This document shows, piece by piece, positions 46,032 to 57,125 of a DNA stretch of 64,000 bases (the first letter of the stretch is position 1; each line of letters opens with the position of its first letter). Location: the NCBI GenBank assembly GCA_021397845.1, contig CM038052.1, positions 136,467,854 to 136,531,853 on the forward strand, written 5' to 3'. The notes under the pieces were generated by a model that was not told where the DNA came from, made no database searches, and saw only the letters and a list, made by a program, of their open reading frames with translations. Position numbers and translations under genes: made by a program. Source of the DNA: Areca catechu. Its lineage: Eukaryota; Streptophyta; Magnoliopsida; Arecales; Arecaceae.

Positions 46032-47090
46032 GGTTTAGGATAGCATTCATCTACATTCAGATCACAAACCTTAATTTATGTATCTTGCTAGATGCATTAA
46101 GTGTCTATTTTTCATCTGATTTCGACCACCTATGAATTTTATTTTTCTATGAAATTTGCATGACATGTTCTCTTTCTTGTCTCTATTTATAATAATTTTA
46201 ATTAATCTTATAAAAAATTAAAAGTCCTAAAACTCATCATATTAAAAACCCTAACTAAAATCTTGAAAATTCTACATCACTCCGAAAACCCTAGGATTTG
46301 CATAATCGTCTATTTTTTGTTTTGCATCAAATTAGGTAAAGATCATCACCACCAATAATTCCCTATCCTAAAATTTTTCTGATTTTTTCTGCATGAGAAT
46401 CCATGTCAAACACTGCATTAATTTGAACCCTAAATCTTAGAATTCTGTGAACTCTTCACACATGACTCAACCAAACCTAACCAACTTCTACACACCCCAA
46501 TCCCAAGCCCAATTTGTTTGCTAACCAAATCAACCTAAACATAATTTGCCACCTCATAAAATACACATAAAATATTTTTTATTTTTTTGATTGTTATTAG
46601 TTGCATTAGGGCTCATTGAATGTGCATCATTTGATTAACCTAATCTTAAGGGCAATTCACTATCTCAGATCAGGGCAGAATTTCATCACCTATCTTTGGC
46701 CCAAAACAACCATCATCATACTGACCCAAGCCTAAATTAAAATTAATTTTCCTAAGAGGGCTAGGTGACACCAACAGGTCAAGTCCGAACTGTGTGGGCC
46801 AACTAGTGCATTTAATCCTGTGGCTATTAATGAAAACTAGTGTCTAAGGCTGGGGGTCTAGAGTCAAACGACCTAAGTAGACTAGTGGTTTATAATTAGG
46901 ACCCTATGACAAGCAGGGGGAGCCTCCCACCACCCCACCCCCTACCTGGCTAGTGGAAGGATTGGCTGCTTGGTTAAGTGTAAGTTGAGTAGACCCATTC
47001 AGTTTTGACTCTAGGTCTAGGAAACCCTAGCTTGTGTTAACCTTGCATGCTTGGCTTCATTCATTCCACCATTGCTGATTGATTGATTGC
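46032..47090 (+). other. Element C leader (non-coding)
   Basis: About 1.06 kb. AT-rich first half. At about 46660-47000 lies the leader block also found in A1, A2 and B. No MAVRS mini-ORF seen. Confidence 0.7.
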
Positions 47091-48170
47091 ATGACCACTA
47101 GGTCAGAAGTCCACTACAAGCAATCTAAACCTTAACCTAGTTCAGCCATGGAGTCTAATCATGAGGCCCTCATAAAAGCCATGAACGATTAGATGGTTGC
47201 CCAACTAACCAGCCAAATAAATCAATCTAACACCCAAACCAAAACCAGTTTGCCCAGCTAAACCAATCCAATATCCAGACCCAAAATCAACTTGCCTAGA
47301 TTAACCAATCAAATACTCAAATAAATCATAGACTTTACCAAATGATCCAATCCAATAACCCAGCAACCAATAGGATTAATCCATTAGATGGCCTAGTAGG
47401 AACCCCAGACCAGACCCATAGACCCCAGAACACATAGTCCCTAGATATGAACCCAGTAGTAATCTACTAACCCTCAGTTGACCTGAACCCTATAGGATTA
47501 ATACCCCTAGATTTGAACCTTGTATTAGTCAAATTCTCCTTAGTCAACCCCCTCTTACCACCCACTGGTTCAGAAAGCTGATATTGAAAAGGAAGTATAT
47601 GAAGCTGACAAGAGCTTAGTGGAGGAGTATGACGAAGAAGAGGAGTTCCCTGTAGAAGACTTAGAATTAGTTGACCCAATAGGTGCCCAGGTAGAAGCCA
47701 ACCCAAGATCAGTTGACCTAGTAGACCCTGACCACATCCAGACTATAGAGGAAGAGTAGTTAAAGGATGAGGAACCCAACTCTACTATTAGACTCTTCCC
47801 TGAAGAGCCACTAGATGAAAGCCCTAGTACAGAACCTAGTCCGAAATTTCTTGAACCATATGACTTTATTATGGACATGGCTTATCAGTACCCTCAAGAT
47901 GAATCCCATCCTACAGTTCCTATTAACAATCTCTTCCTTGAAATTAGTGACCCATCTTACCATTATGCCAACCCATTAGATATACATCAACCCTATAGGG
48001 TCAATCTTATTAGTCTAGATTTAATCCCTGATACCCCTTCTTATATCTTATTCTATCCAATCAACCTTGAACCCTTTCTTGTTTTCTATGCCATCAGACT
48101 AATCCAAAATCCACCTCATATTTCCTGCCTTTTTGTGAGTTTTTTTATGTTTCTTTAACCATTCATCTGC
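47091..48170 (+). pseudogene. Element C shared ORF
   Basis: The start MTTRSEVHYKQ corresponds to MSTRSG..YHPP of A1. A region rich in NQ.N repeats (NQSNTQ-like, 47200-47360) replaces the Tyr/Arg repeats. The acidic middle (EKEVYEADKSLVEEYDEEEE, about 47585) and the PQDESHPTVPINNLFLE block (open 47871-48158) follow. The FWHTLWNLLG equivalent at about 48190-48270 is degraded. Stops occur throughout. It confirms that the ORF spans three families. Confidence 0.68.
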
Positions 48171-48530
48171 ATTTTATAGAGGTATATAATGCATGCATTC
48201 ATTGAGCATGTCATATTTACATCTTACTTTGGAGGACCCTATGGCACTTAGTAGGAGTCCACGCACCATTCTCATCTGCATATCACCCACCTGACAAAAG
48301 GTTAAACCCATAGTTGTAGTGTAGGGTTTAATAAAATTTGCATATCAATAAGTATTGGCATGAGCTATTTGCCCACATTAGGTGTTAGTATGAGTCCCCT
48401 GCATCATATGTTGGGAGTTTGCATGTGTCAGCACGTTCACATTTGCATCAAAAAATTAGTCAAAAGCTAAACAAAAGTAATGAACTAAATAAAAACTTAG
48501 CTAATTCCTAAAAGAGAGATAAAGAATTTT
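48171..48530 (+). other. Element C ORF tail and spacer
   Basis: Decayed end of the shared ORF (catgcattcattgagcatg, about 48189) and the spacer shared with A1. No further gene. Confidence 0.6.
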
Positions 48531-48970
48531 CTGCAGAGGATTATGTGATTGTAAAGAAATTTCATGCTCGTGAAGCTAGCCCATTCAGAATAATGAAAAG
48601 AGTTGGACCCAATGCCTATGCACTTGAGATACCACATGATTTAGGTATTAGCTCCACCTTCAACATCTCAGACCTTTTAGAGCATAGGGAGCCAACAGCG
48701 ATACCTAGCAAGCACTCTGAGCCTATCCCTCCCTTTGAGAGTGAACCCATCCCAGAGTGTCCACATACAATTTGGCCAAATAGTGAGGAAAGGAGTGAGC
48801 GAATCCTGGATGATCAAGCCATCAATATCCAGAATAAAGGCTATCAGAGGTATTTGGTTTGGTGGCATGTCAGCCAAAATCTAAGGACTTGTGGAGCACC
48901 GGTGAGGATCTGCTGCACCTCAACCTAGACCCTCCTGGAGTAGTATGAGAGCCAAATTGACCCTTACTTG
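48531..48970 (+). pseudogene. Element C integrase C-terminus and chromodomain
   Basis: This copy retains more of the integrase tail than A1: KKFHAREASPFRIMKRVGPNAYALEIP then DLGISSTFNISDLLEHREP. It continues into ERSERILDDQAINIQNKGYQRYLVWW and a frame-shifted rest of the chromodomain. The open stretch is 48545-48928. No catalytic core precedes it. The motif set is that of chromovirus integrases. Confidence 0.82.
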
Positions 48971-49002
48971 ACGGGTTCGAGTTCCTCCTAACCTGGGAGA
49001 AT

Positions 49003-50571
49003 TGGTGGGAACACCAGGATCAGACATAGATCACTGGATCCCATATGGTTTACTGATTAGGGTTTTAGAATCTCAGTCATGTATCATAATTTTGTAAGAA
49101 AGTAAGATTGAGTCCTTTGATAAGTTGAGACTAGTTGATTGTGTCTCAACCCTAGTCCAGTATTGAATCTTGTATTTCAGTATGAGTCTAGTATTAGTCC
49201 AGTTCATGTACAAGAAAGGAGGATACCCTATTTTGGAGTCCCACCAGGTCTCATCCATGAGTCGGAGGCCATTACAATAGCTTATTGGACCTTGTTGGAC
49301 ACCCCAGGGTCCAAGATACCTTCCATATGCCCTAGATGCCCTCCATATGCTCTTTAGATGCCCAGATTCCTCTCCAGATACCAAAGCTTATTCCAAGACC
49401 AAGGTACCCATGATTCTAGAGGTCCATCTACACCCTAGACCAAAAGAAATCAGCCCAGGTGCCAGGCCCAAGCTCATAAGAACTAAGATTCTAGGTATAT
49501 TCTAGCCCAGAACCAAGATTCTAGGAATATGCTAGCCAAGCATCCCAGGCTTCCAAGGGGCCCAAATCCCATGCGTCCTAGCCTCTTGGCCACCCATTCT
49601 TGCTGCCCATGAAGCCCACACACCAAGGAGAGGCATCCTTAATGGTTGACTTGGTCCAAGCTAGGAGGAAGGGTCCAAGTGGAAGGAGGAAATCAAGTTT
49701 TTATTTTATTCAACTTTGTAATCCTAGTTCTAGGTTAATATTGAAGTCCTCCCACTCAAAGCTTGTAAAACTATCCAAATTAGGAGAGGGATGAAGTCCT
49801 AATAAGGAGAGGGCATGGGAACTCTATAAATACCCCACCCCTCCTCCTCTTGTAATCAATCAACTTTTATGAAATATTATTCTGCTGAATTATTTTAAGA
49901 TTGGTGTCTTGTGTTCTTTTTGGATCTTTGCTTTGGTTCTTTGTTCTCTTGATTGGCCGACCACCCTTCCATGGAATTCTCCATGCCCTAGCAGCAAATC
50001 AAGCCTCCAAGAAGCAGCCACGTCCAAGAAGAGAAGCCTTGAAGATGCCTCAGATCAAGAGCTCCTTCTTCTTCCCTGCTGCCAGCCCTAACCCTGATTC
50101 CCCTTGTTTTTCTTTCATATTTGTTTCATTTCATTGATCACCTATTTCGTACCTAACCTTAATGCTTGTAGGATCCCCGAGGTGTTTCTCCTCCCCAAAG
50201 GAGGCTTTTTTTGCCTTCAAGCCGGGTCTAGATCGCCTTAAAATTCAGGAACCAAAGGCTTGTTCTTCCAGGTGCCATCTAGAGTGTTGAGGGATCTCTT
50301 CTTCAAAGGAACTGCAATCGCTGCCTGGTAAAAGCCTTCCCCCTCCTGGGTTCTGATCTGATGATAGGTACGCTATCCTAAGCCGGGAGTTTCTCAATTC
50401 TCGGGTCCTGGCTTTATTATTCTGCATGAGTTATTCTGTGGGTATGATAGTTCCTTGCATTACTAGTCTTCCTGCTAATTCTTTACTTATTTTTGGGTCT
50501 TTAGCCATTGAATTAAATTCTAAAAAAAATAGTTTTCTGGTTTTCATCAGTCCTAGGATCATCCCATATCA
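49003..50571 (+). repeat. 3' LTR of element C
   Basis: A 1,569-bp LTR. TATAAATA is at 49825-49832 and the hairpin at 50383-50404 has stem CCGGGA/TTCTCGG. It ends CCCATATCA. Confidence 0.93.
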
Positions 50572-50576
50572 CTTGC

Positions 50577-50806
50577 ATTATGCATCGAACTATAGTTTGA
50601 TTATAAGCTACTTTTGGTATGTGTCTTTGATCGGACATGGAGCATTCAGAGTAGGCTCCTCAGGTGCTAGATCTGTCAGCATGTACAAGATCTGTTTATG
50701 TTCAAAGGCTATTTTAGCTTTCGATACTAATTATCAAAATTGGGTCTCATTAGCATTTCATTGTCTAACAATGATTGGAGTGACAATGTATTGGCCATGT
50801 TAAATA
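50577..50806 (-). pseudogene. Copia 2 gag N-terminus
   Basis: Minus-strand counterpart of copia 1 7172-6930. It starts near 50806 and is in broken frames. Homology is clear over the region equivalent to the DNEKL...W..LRI block. Confidence 0.7.
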
Positions 50807-51558
50807 CTTAAAAGGGAGTACAATACCTATTAGTACATGAATCATTTAATCCTAAATATTGAACTTTAGTATAAAGGTCCTCCCACTATTTTGCTCAAAT
50901 TGGTAGCCTCTACTTCCAATTCCAGGAATTATATTAATTACCTAGTAGGTACTAGAATTTCATAGAATATACATGAGCCCGAGTGTGGCTCCACCCATTT
51001 ATATGAATTTAAAGGTAGGTTCTCAACCAATTATTTCTCCAAACAACTTCTAGTATTCAATTTTGCCCTAGGCTCATCTTCAGCAGGTGTGTGGCACCTC
51101 TAATGAAAATCCTCATTAGGTCTAACCATTAACATGACTGACTCAGTGCTTCTAACCAACAAATGACCATGCCTGAGTGTGGCTCAGCCTACTTGATCTC
51201 TGTTAGAGACTCACGACTGAATCATCATAATATGTATGATAATTCTAATAGCTAGATGGTTATCAGGTCTTTTGACCTCCAATGATATCTTAACTATTGA
51301 ACCCATTACTATCATCTTATCCCCATAACTTTTTTGTTTTAAGGACCTAATAATTTTAGAGATTTTTATTAAGAATTTAGAAGAGAGAAGAAGACATGGA
51401 CCAATCCTCTCACTAACTTCACCAAGTCTGTGATAAGGGTCAAAGACATAATTGGTCCTAGGGTACCTAGATCAGTCAAGCTGATCAACCTTACAATCAT
51501 GGGTTAACTCAAGTCAATAAGCTATCTAATCAAATTTTGATTGACCACATTACCAGGT
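50807..51558 (-). other. Copia 2 leader fragment
   Basis: Homologous to copia 1 7173-7790 (ctcccactattttgctcaaattggtagcc region). It is cut at 51558 by the start of element D. Confidence 0.75.
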
Positions 51559-52882
51559 TGTTGACTTTGGTCTTAATTTTGATGATTAACAAAATAATTA
51601 AGTATATATGAGTATTAATTATATTTTGTGTGTTTATCAGATCTTAGTACCATCCATGTTGAATGAAGAAATGCTTGCATTTCAGTTGAAGAAGTCCTTC
51701 AAATTCATAGAATTTCAAGTTATAAAGAATTTGAAACATAAGGAAGACTTAGAAGGACTTAAAGTTAATTTTGAAAAAGTTTCAGCACTGGTACAAGCAA
51801 GTGTCGACTCATGAAGAAGTTCAAGTATCGACTCAAAGCCTGAGAACAAGAAAATACAAAATAGTGTCAAACCAGAATTTTTGCCTTAAGCTGACCTAAG
51901 TGTCGACTCAAGAGGTCAACTCATGGTAAAGTATTGACTCAAGAGGTCAACTCATGAAGAAAATTCAAGAAATTCAAGTATCGAAACTTGGTGTAATGGC
52001 TAGTTTTTCAGAAGTGCATAATTGATTCCAACTTGATTCAAACGGCTAGTTTTTCTTCTCCAATAGTCATAAACGGTCATCTATGGGTTGGAGAGCTATA
52101 TAAACATCAAAAATCAAAAAGGAAATCAATCATTTGGTGAGATCATTAAATATCCTTCAAGGATTTAAGTGTTGAGTGGTTCAAGCCTTCAAGCTTCCAA
52201 AGATAAGAGAGTTGATCCAAGTCCACATCCTCAAGCATCATTCAAGGCTTCAACAAATTGAAGACAAGTTCTTCATCAACAATCAATGGCTTCAAAGAGA
52301 TATTTTCTTTGTTTAAGAAAGCTTTTATTGTGTTCTTTTCATATTATGCTTACTTTGTTTATTAAGATTTTTGGTGAGTCTTGGAAAACCAAAGAGGTTG
52401 TTGGTTAGCCTTTGTGTAAAACCAATATAGATTGTTGGTGAGCCCGCAAAACCAAACAGATTTTTGGTTAGCCATGAAAACCAAGAGATTGTTGGTTAGC
52501 CTAAGTAAGAAACCAACAACGGTTTTGACTTGTGAGCCTGGTGAAAACAAGTTGGGTTTTGAATAGTGAGCCCGAAAAACTAATCGACTATAATCTTTGA
52601 ATTATAGTGAAATTCTCAAGAGAAACTTGAGAGAGTGGATGTAGGTGCCTTAGAGTGTACTGAACCACTATATATTCTTGTGTTGTGATTGCTATTATTT
52701 ATTGCTTATTTATTTCTTGCATTTACTTTGTTAATTTCATTGCATATTTTCAATAAGCACACAAACACTTTAGTAAAATATAAGTACTTGATTTGAATTG
52801 GAACATACTTGTTCAAATAGTTCAAATAGTTTTTAAAGAACAATTCACCCCCCTTCTTGGGTTGCATCATCACTGAGCAACA
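51559..52882 (+). repeat. 5' LTR of element D
   Basis: A 1,324-bp LTR from TGTTGACTTTGG to GAGCAACA. A TATATAAA box is at 52097-52104. It pairs with the solo LTR at 42457-43714. Confidence 0.85.
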
Positions 52883-52884
52883 AT

Positions 52885-52896
52885 TGGTATCAGAGC
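52885..52896 (+). other. Primer binding site of element D
   Basis: TGGTATCAGAGC, two bases after the LTR. Confidence 0.92.
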
Positions 52897-52967
52897 CCGG
52901 AACCTAAAATCATTGATATTTAGACTGGTGCTTTGCAAAGAATCTAACAGTTTTGAGTTAAAAGATC

Positions 52968-53743
52968 ATGGCAGCCCTAGAAGGTGCTTATTTTGCTATA
53001 GGACATGCAACTAATAGACCACCATTTTTCAATGGCACTAATTTCACTTTTCAAAAAACGCATGCGCATCTATATTCAATATATTAGTTATTATCTTTGA
53101 ACAGTTATAGTTAGTGATCCTCATATTCCTTCCATTTTGGTTAATGGCATTTCCATTCCAAAGCTCGAAGAGGATTGGAATATATATGACATTAAGCAAC
53201 CTAAAATTAATGCTAAAGCAATGAACTTGCTTTATTATGCATTGGACTCTAATGAATTCAATAGGATCCTCACATGCACATCGGTGAAGGAGATATGGGA
53301 CACACTTGAAATTACTCATGAGGGTACTCTTTAAGTAAAAAATACTAAAATTAATACACTTGTTCATTCTTTTGAAATGTTTGAAATGCTACATTTTGAA
53401 TCTATATCTAATATGTATACTAGATTTATGACTATTATTAATGAATTGAAAAGTCTTGGCAAAGTCTATATTAATGCTGATTTGGTTAATAAAATTCTTA
53501 GATCTTTGCCAATATAATGGGATCCAAAGGTAACGACAATCTAAAAAGCCAAAGATATTGATACCCTACCTTTGGAGGAGCTTATTGGTTCACTCATGAT
53601 CCATGAGTTAAATTTATGGCATAAAGAAGTGGTTGCTGATCAAGAGAAGAAAAGGATAATAGCCCTCAAGGCCAAAAGGAAATTCAAGGCAATGATGACA
53701 ACTTGGAGCAATAGTGAAGATTCTAGTTTGGAGGAAGAACAAG
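52968..53743 (+). pseudogene. Element D gag, first part
   Basis: Starts MAALEGAYFAIGHATNRPPFF and soon hits stops. It then reads in another frame LVNGISIPKLEEDW, TSVKEIWDTLEITHEGT, a MYTRF segment, ILRSLP and LPLEELIGSLMIHE. This is the order of the copia gag (UBN2-type) capsid region. The open stretch 53572-53743 ends DSSLEEEQ at the E insertion, and the reading continues EVTNL right after the second TSD copy. Confidence 0.85.
53739..53743. repeat. Left TSD of insertion E (ACAAG)
   Basis: ACAAG recurs at 55340-55344. Removing E plus one copy restores the gag reading EEEQEVTNL. Confidence 0.9.
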
Positions 53744-53777
53744 TGATGTGGAATAATGCTCTGATACCAAGATTGAT

Positions 53778-54526
53778 GCGGAGGCAAGGGGGTTAGGGCT
53801 AGGGATGCTGGGATGGATGCTTATGATGCAAGGAATTTCTTTTTTTATGTTTGATGAGTTTTAGATATTTTTTTCTTTTAGGGTTATGATTTCCGATCAC
53901 AAGCAAAGGTAAGAAATATGAAGAACCGTAATGAAAGCTTACACTAGCAGTTCAAAGCCCTAAAAGCGAAAACAAGAATAGGACCCCGGGATTAGGAAAC
54001 CCCGATAGGACTAGCTCAACCTACAATATCTACTTAGGAGATAAAGAGAAAGCAAACCTCAAACTTTTTAAGCGCCCGGTGCAAAGATCGCTCAACTCGG
54101 TGGATGCGGCCTGGATTCCCGAGCAGTCGAACCCGTGGGAGCACTGGCTTTGGGTCGGGAGGTCGTGATGGCAAAGCTAACTGTCTCCAATGCCCGAGAT
54201 GCCAGGGAGGACCTGTAGGCAAACAAAAGAAAGGTCAGCAGAATGTGGAGATGCACGGAAAGGAATTGCGCTGGAGTTGGGAAGGGGATTCGAGCCTGGT
54301 GTCCGGCTGGATTCCGAAGTCGAAGTTGGAGATAACTGGGGCCTCGCACCCCGCGACGTCCCGGAGGATGAAGGAATGTGGCCTCACACCATGCGACATC
54401 CTGGAGGACGAAGGATTCGCGACGCCCTGGGACGACGGACAGGTGGCCCACACCACTCGACGTCCCTGGGGACGAAGGCAATTCCACTCAAACCTAGCCT
54501 AAGAGACAATGGTTGGAGGGTGGAAG
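53778..54526 (-). repeat. Left inverted arm of E
   Basis: LTR 3' part in minus orientation. The hairpin region (ccccgggattaggaaac) is at 53984-54000. It mirrors 54593-55334. Confidence 0.9.
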
Positions 54527-54592
54527 AAACTCAAACTTTCATTAATGAAAAAGTTTGAATGATTGAGTGATTAATGAAAAAGTTTGTGTTTT

Positions 54593-55334
54593 TCCACCCT
54601 CCAACCATTGTCTCTTAGGCTAGGTTTGAGTGGAGTTGCCTTCATCCCCAGGGACATCGAGTGGTGTGAGGCCACCTGTCCGTCGTCCCAGGGCATCACG
54701 AATCCTTCGTCCTCTAGGATGTCGCATGGTGTGAGGTCACATTCCTTCGTCCTCCAGGACGTCACGGGGTGCGAGGCCCAAGTTATCTCCAACTTCGATT
54801 TCGGTATCCAGCCGGACACCGGGCTCAAAGCCCCTTCCCAACTCCATCTCACTTCCTTTTCGTGCATCTCCACATTTCACTGATCCTTCTTTTGTTTGCC
54901 TATAGGTCCTCCCTGGCATCTCGGGCATTGGAGATAGTCAGCTTTGCCATCGCAACCTCCCGACCCAAAGCCAGCGCTTCCACGGGTTCGACTGCTCAGG
55001 CATCCAGGCCGCATCCACCGAGTTGAGCGATCTCTGCACGGGTGCTTCAAAAGTTTGAGGTTTGCTTTCTCTTTACCTCCTAAGTAGATATTGTATGTCG
55101 AGCTAGTCCTACCGGGGTTTCTTAATCCCGGGGTCCTGTTCTTGTTTTCACTTTTAGGGTGTTGAACTGCTAGCGTAAGCTTTCATTACTGTTCTTCGTA
55201 TTCTTACCTTTGCTTGTGATCAGGAATCGAAACCCTAAAAAAAAAATATATCTAAAACTCATCAAACATAAAAAATAGAAATTCCTTGCATCATAAGCAT
55301 CCATCCCAGCATCCCTAGCCCTAACCCCTGTTCG
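54593..55334 (+). repeat. Right inverted arm of E
   Basis: LTR 3' part in plus orientation, with hairpin CCGGGGTTTCTTAATCCCGG at 55112-55131. It ends in TTCGCATCA. Confidence 0.9.
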
Positions 55335-55344
55335 CATCAACAAG

Positions 55345-55990
55345 AAGTTACCAATCTTGCTTCATGGCAAATGAGGAAGAGGTATGTATGAAAATGAATA
55401 TGATTTACCTGATGAATTACATGATGCATTTAATGATCTTGTGCATGAATACAAAGTATTAAAAATTGAGCACAAAGAAATTAAAAAGACATGTAGATTT
55501 TTCTCTTGAGAACACCAATCTTGCCAATAAAAATCATGATTTAAATATAAAGATTGATATTTTAAAAATTGATAAGAATAATCTTTCTAAAGAAAAAGAA
55601 AATTTTAGAAAAAGAAAATTTTGATTTGAAAGAGTTATGCAATAAGTTCTCAAATAAGAAAATATTTATTAAAATGAAAGAAAATTCTAAGAGGACCCAG
55701 ATTTTTGTATCAATGATAAGCTTTAAAAGAAAAAAACAAAATCTGAGTTGAAAAAAAACAAGAATTTCTTTGTTGAACTTCTTCCAATATTGCATGCTTA
55801 AAATATGAAAATTTTGAAACTAATGCATATTCTTGTAGATAAGAAAAATTTGGGTTCCAAAAAGAACCATAATCACTAACCCTAAAGGATCCAAGAAAAT
55901 TTGGATACCAAAATTGTCCACTTAATGTGTTTTACAGGGATATCTTGTAGCGTAATAAAAAGAAAGGAAGTTTTGAAAGGTGGCTGTACA
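55345..55990 (+). pseudogene. Element D gag, second part
   Basis: Starts EVTNLA and continues with NEYDLPDELHDAFNDLVHEYKVLKIEHKEIKK (coiled-coil-like) and a Lys/Glu/Asn-rich stretch. It then reads KKIW.PK (two copies, near 55850-55915), a motif often found between gag and protease of SIRE-type elements. Many stops. No zinc knuckle or protease site was recognised. Confidence 0.65.
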
Positions 55991-57100
55991 AGACAATACA
56001 AAGAGTGGACAAGCACCATTGGACTAAATGGATGGAAGGATTAATTGGATAAATTTTTTAAACATTTCCTTTCATAATTAAAAATATAGTTGAATATTAG
56101 TTATAAATGTTGCATCAATTACTTTGAAAATTATTTTATTGATTAATTAAAGTCAAGTTTGGACTTATAGTCATGGTCATGATCATGAACTTTTTGATGT
56201 AGATGAATTTCATGCTCTCATGATTAAACTTGTGATTATTAGACTTCACTTGATTTTGATTAAATAGTTATAAAACTATTTAAGTAAAATGTTTGATGAA
56301 ATGTATTCTATTTGTATCCATGCTTAGACTAGAATTGATTTGGAACAAATATAGAAATTGGTTGTTAAGATTATAATTAAGAGAAGGTATGCACATTGAT
56401 AAACCCTAATCTAGTAGCTAGACTTACTATTAAATTCTTCTAGCATCTAAATGGATATCAAATCATTTCAAATAAATTGAAATCATGATAAATTTTTTAA
56501 ATGATCAATACTTTGCATTTTAAAAATCATGTATATCTTGAAAAACTTCAATCTTTGATTTTCAGACTTACTACGTATGTTCGTATCTCAAATTGTCTAA
56601 ATTATGATGCTTGTGCTTTCATATTTATTTCTTAATTAATGCATATTTTAAGGGGAATAGGAATATATTTAGGAGCGAGCATCCAAAGATTTATTTATCA
56701 TATATGATGCTTTCAATATTTTCTTTGATATCATGCCTTACTTATATGCTCTGATACTCCTCCTTGATATCAAATTTTTTTTTTCTTTGAAAAGTTAAAT
56801 TCAATTGGTATCAAGATTTATTTCATCAAGAATCTCAAAAAAAAGAGCTCTAGTAATACTTCAGATTGGGTTAGTCACCATGGCCGTCTGGTCATAGAGC
56901 TAAGTAGGGTTTAAAGATCCTCTCTTCCATTCAATGGGATCTATTATGACATGTTGGGGTGCCACTATGGCCTTATCCTATGAACAAGTAAGATGAATGG
57001 ATTGATGTCTTAATCATACCTTTGTTATGTATATTAGAGTAATATACATTGGATATTTTTTTTGCAGTGCATATCATTTTTGGATATCATGTTTAATTGG
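55991..57100. other. AT-rich stretch without a recognised gene
   Basis: About 1.1 kb. Most of it (55991-56850) shows no ORF or family I recognise. At about 56860-56990 lies an isolated plus-strand copy of the A2/B-type leader: the mini-ORF ATGGCCGTCTGGTCATAG (56880-56897, MAVWS), followed by cattcaatgggat and a ggggtgcc block. ATTGG before 57101 is the candidate TSD of element F. Confidence 0.55.
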
Positions 57101-57125
57101 TGATGTGGCAGGACCGCTGACGTGG

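Larger units (their letters stand above)
44455..50571 (+). mobile_element. Family C element, complete, non-autonomous
   Basis: A 6,117-bp element with LTRs of 1,561 and 1,569 bp, primer-site remnant, polypurine tract (tgggagaat, 48994-49002) and near-perfect TSD. The internal region (2,987 bp) has the same plan as A1: leader, broken shared ORF, spacer, integrase tail with chromodomain. No capsid, protease or polymerase is detectable. The LTRs differ more than those of A1 by eye, so it is older. Confidence 0.93.
41269..51558 (-). mobile_element. Copia 2: degraded copia element with nested insertions
   Basis: Minus-strand relative of copia 1, seen in pieces: integrase region (41269-42456), protease/gag middle (43715-44454), gag N-terminus (50577-50806) and leader (50807-51558). 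Most of RT and all of RNase H and the 3' LTR are missing; the copy starts at the position equivalent to about 4665 of copia 1. It is interrupted by a solo D LTR and element C, and element D begins inside its leader. Confidence 0.85.
53744..55339 (+). mobile_element. Insertion E: palindromic LTR-like element
   Basis: A 1,596-bp insertion starting TG and ending CA, with a 5-bp TSD. It consists of two inverted arms, about 53778-54526 and 54593-55334, roughly 95% alike by eye, around a ~66-bp AT-rich centre. Each arm is the 3' part of an LTR related to families A and B (AGGCCGCATCC block, TATAGGTCC box near 54905, U5 hairpin). Both outer ends are therefore U5 ends. The left end extends past the LTR end (53774) through a primer site (53758-53769). 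ORFs in it are mirror shadows. Confidence 0.88.
51559..57100 (+). mobile_element. Element D: copia-type retrotransposon, fragmented
   Basis: 5' LTR (51559-52882), primer site, and gag in two parts around insertion E. After about 56000 only weak traces remain before element F begins. Gag style (PPFFNGTNF, UBN2-like region) suggests a SIRE-like copia, tentatively. No RT can be found. Any 3' end lies beyond the window. Confidence 0.75.

Noticed and set aside
54104..54883. Several open stretches of 100-132 codons in insertion E
   Set aside because: They occur in mirrored pairs on opposite strands because the two arms are inverted copies, and there is no recognisable protein.
55991..56850. Possible remaining pol of element D
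   Set aside because: I could not find any RT, integrase or protease motif in six frames by eye, so I left it as unassigned AT-rich sequence.
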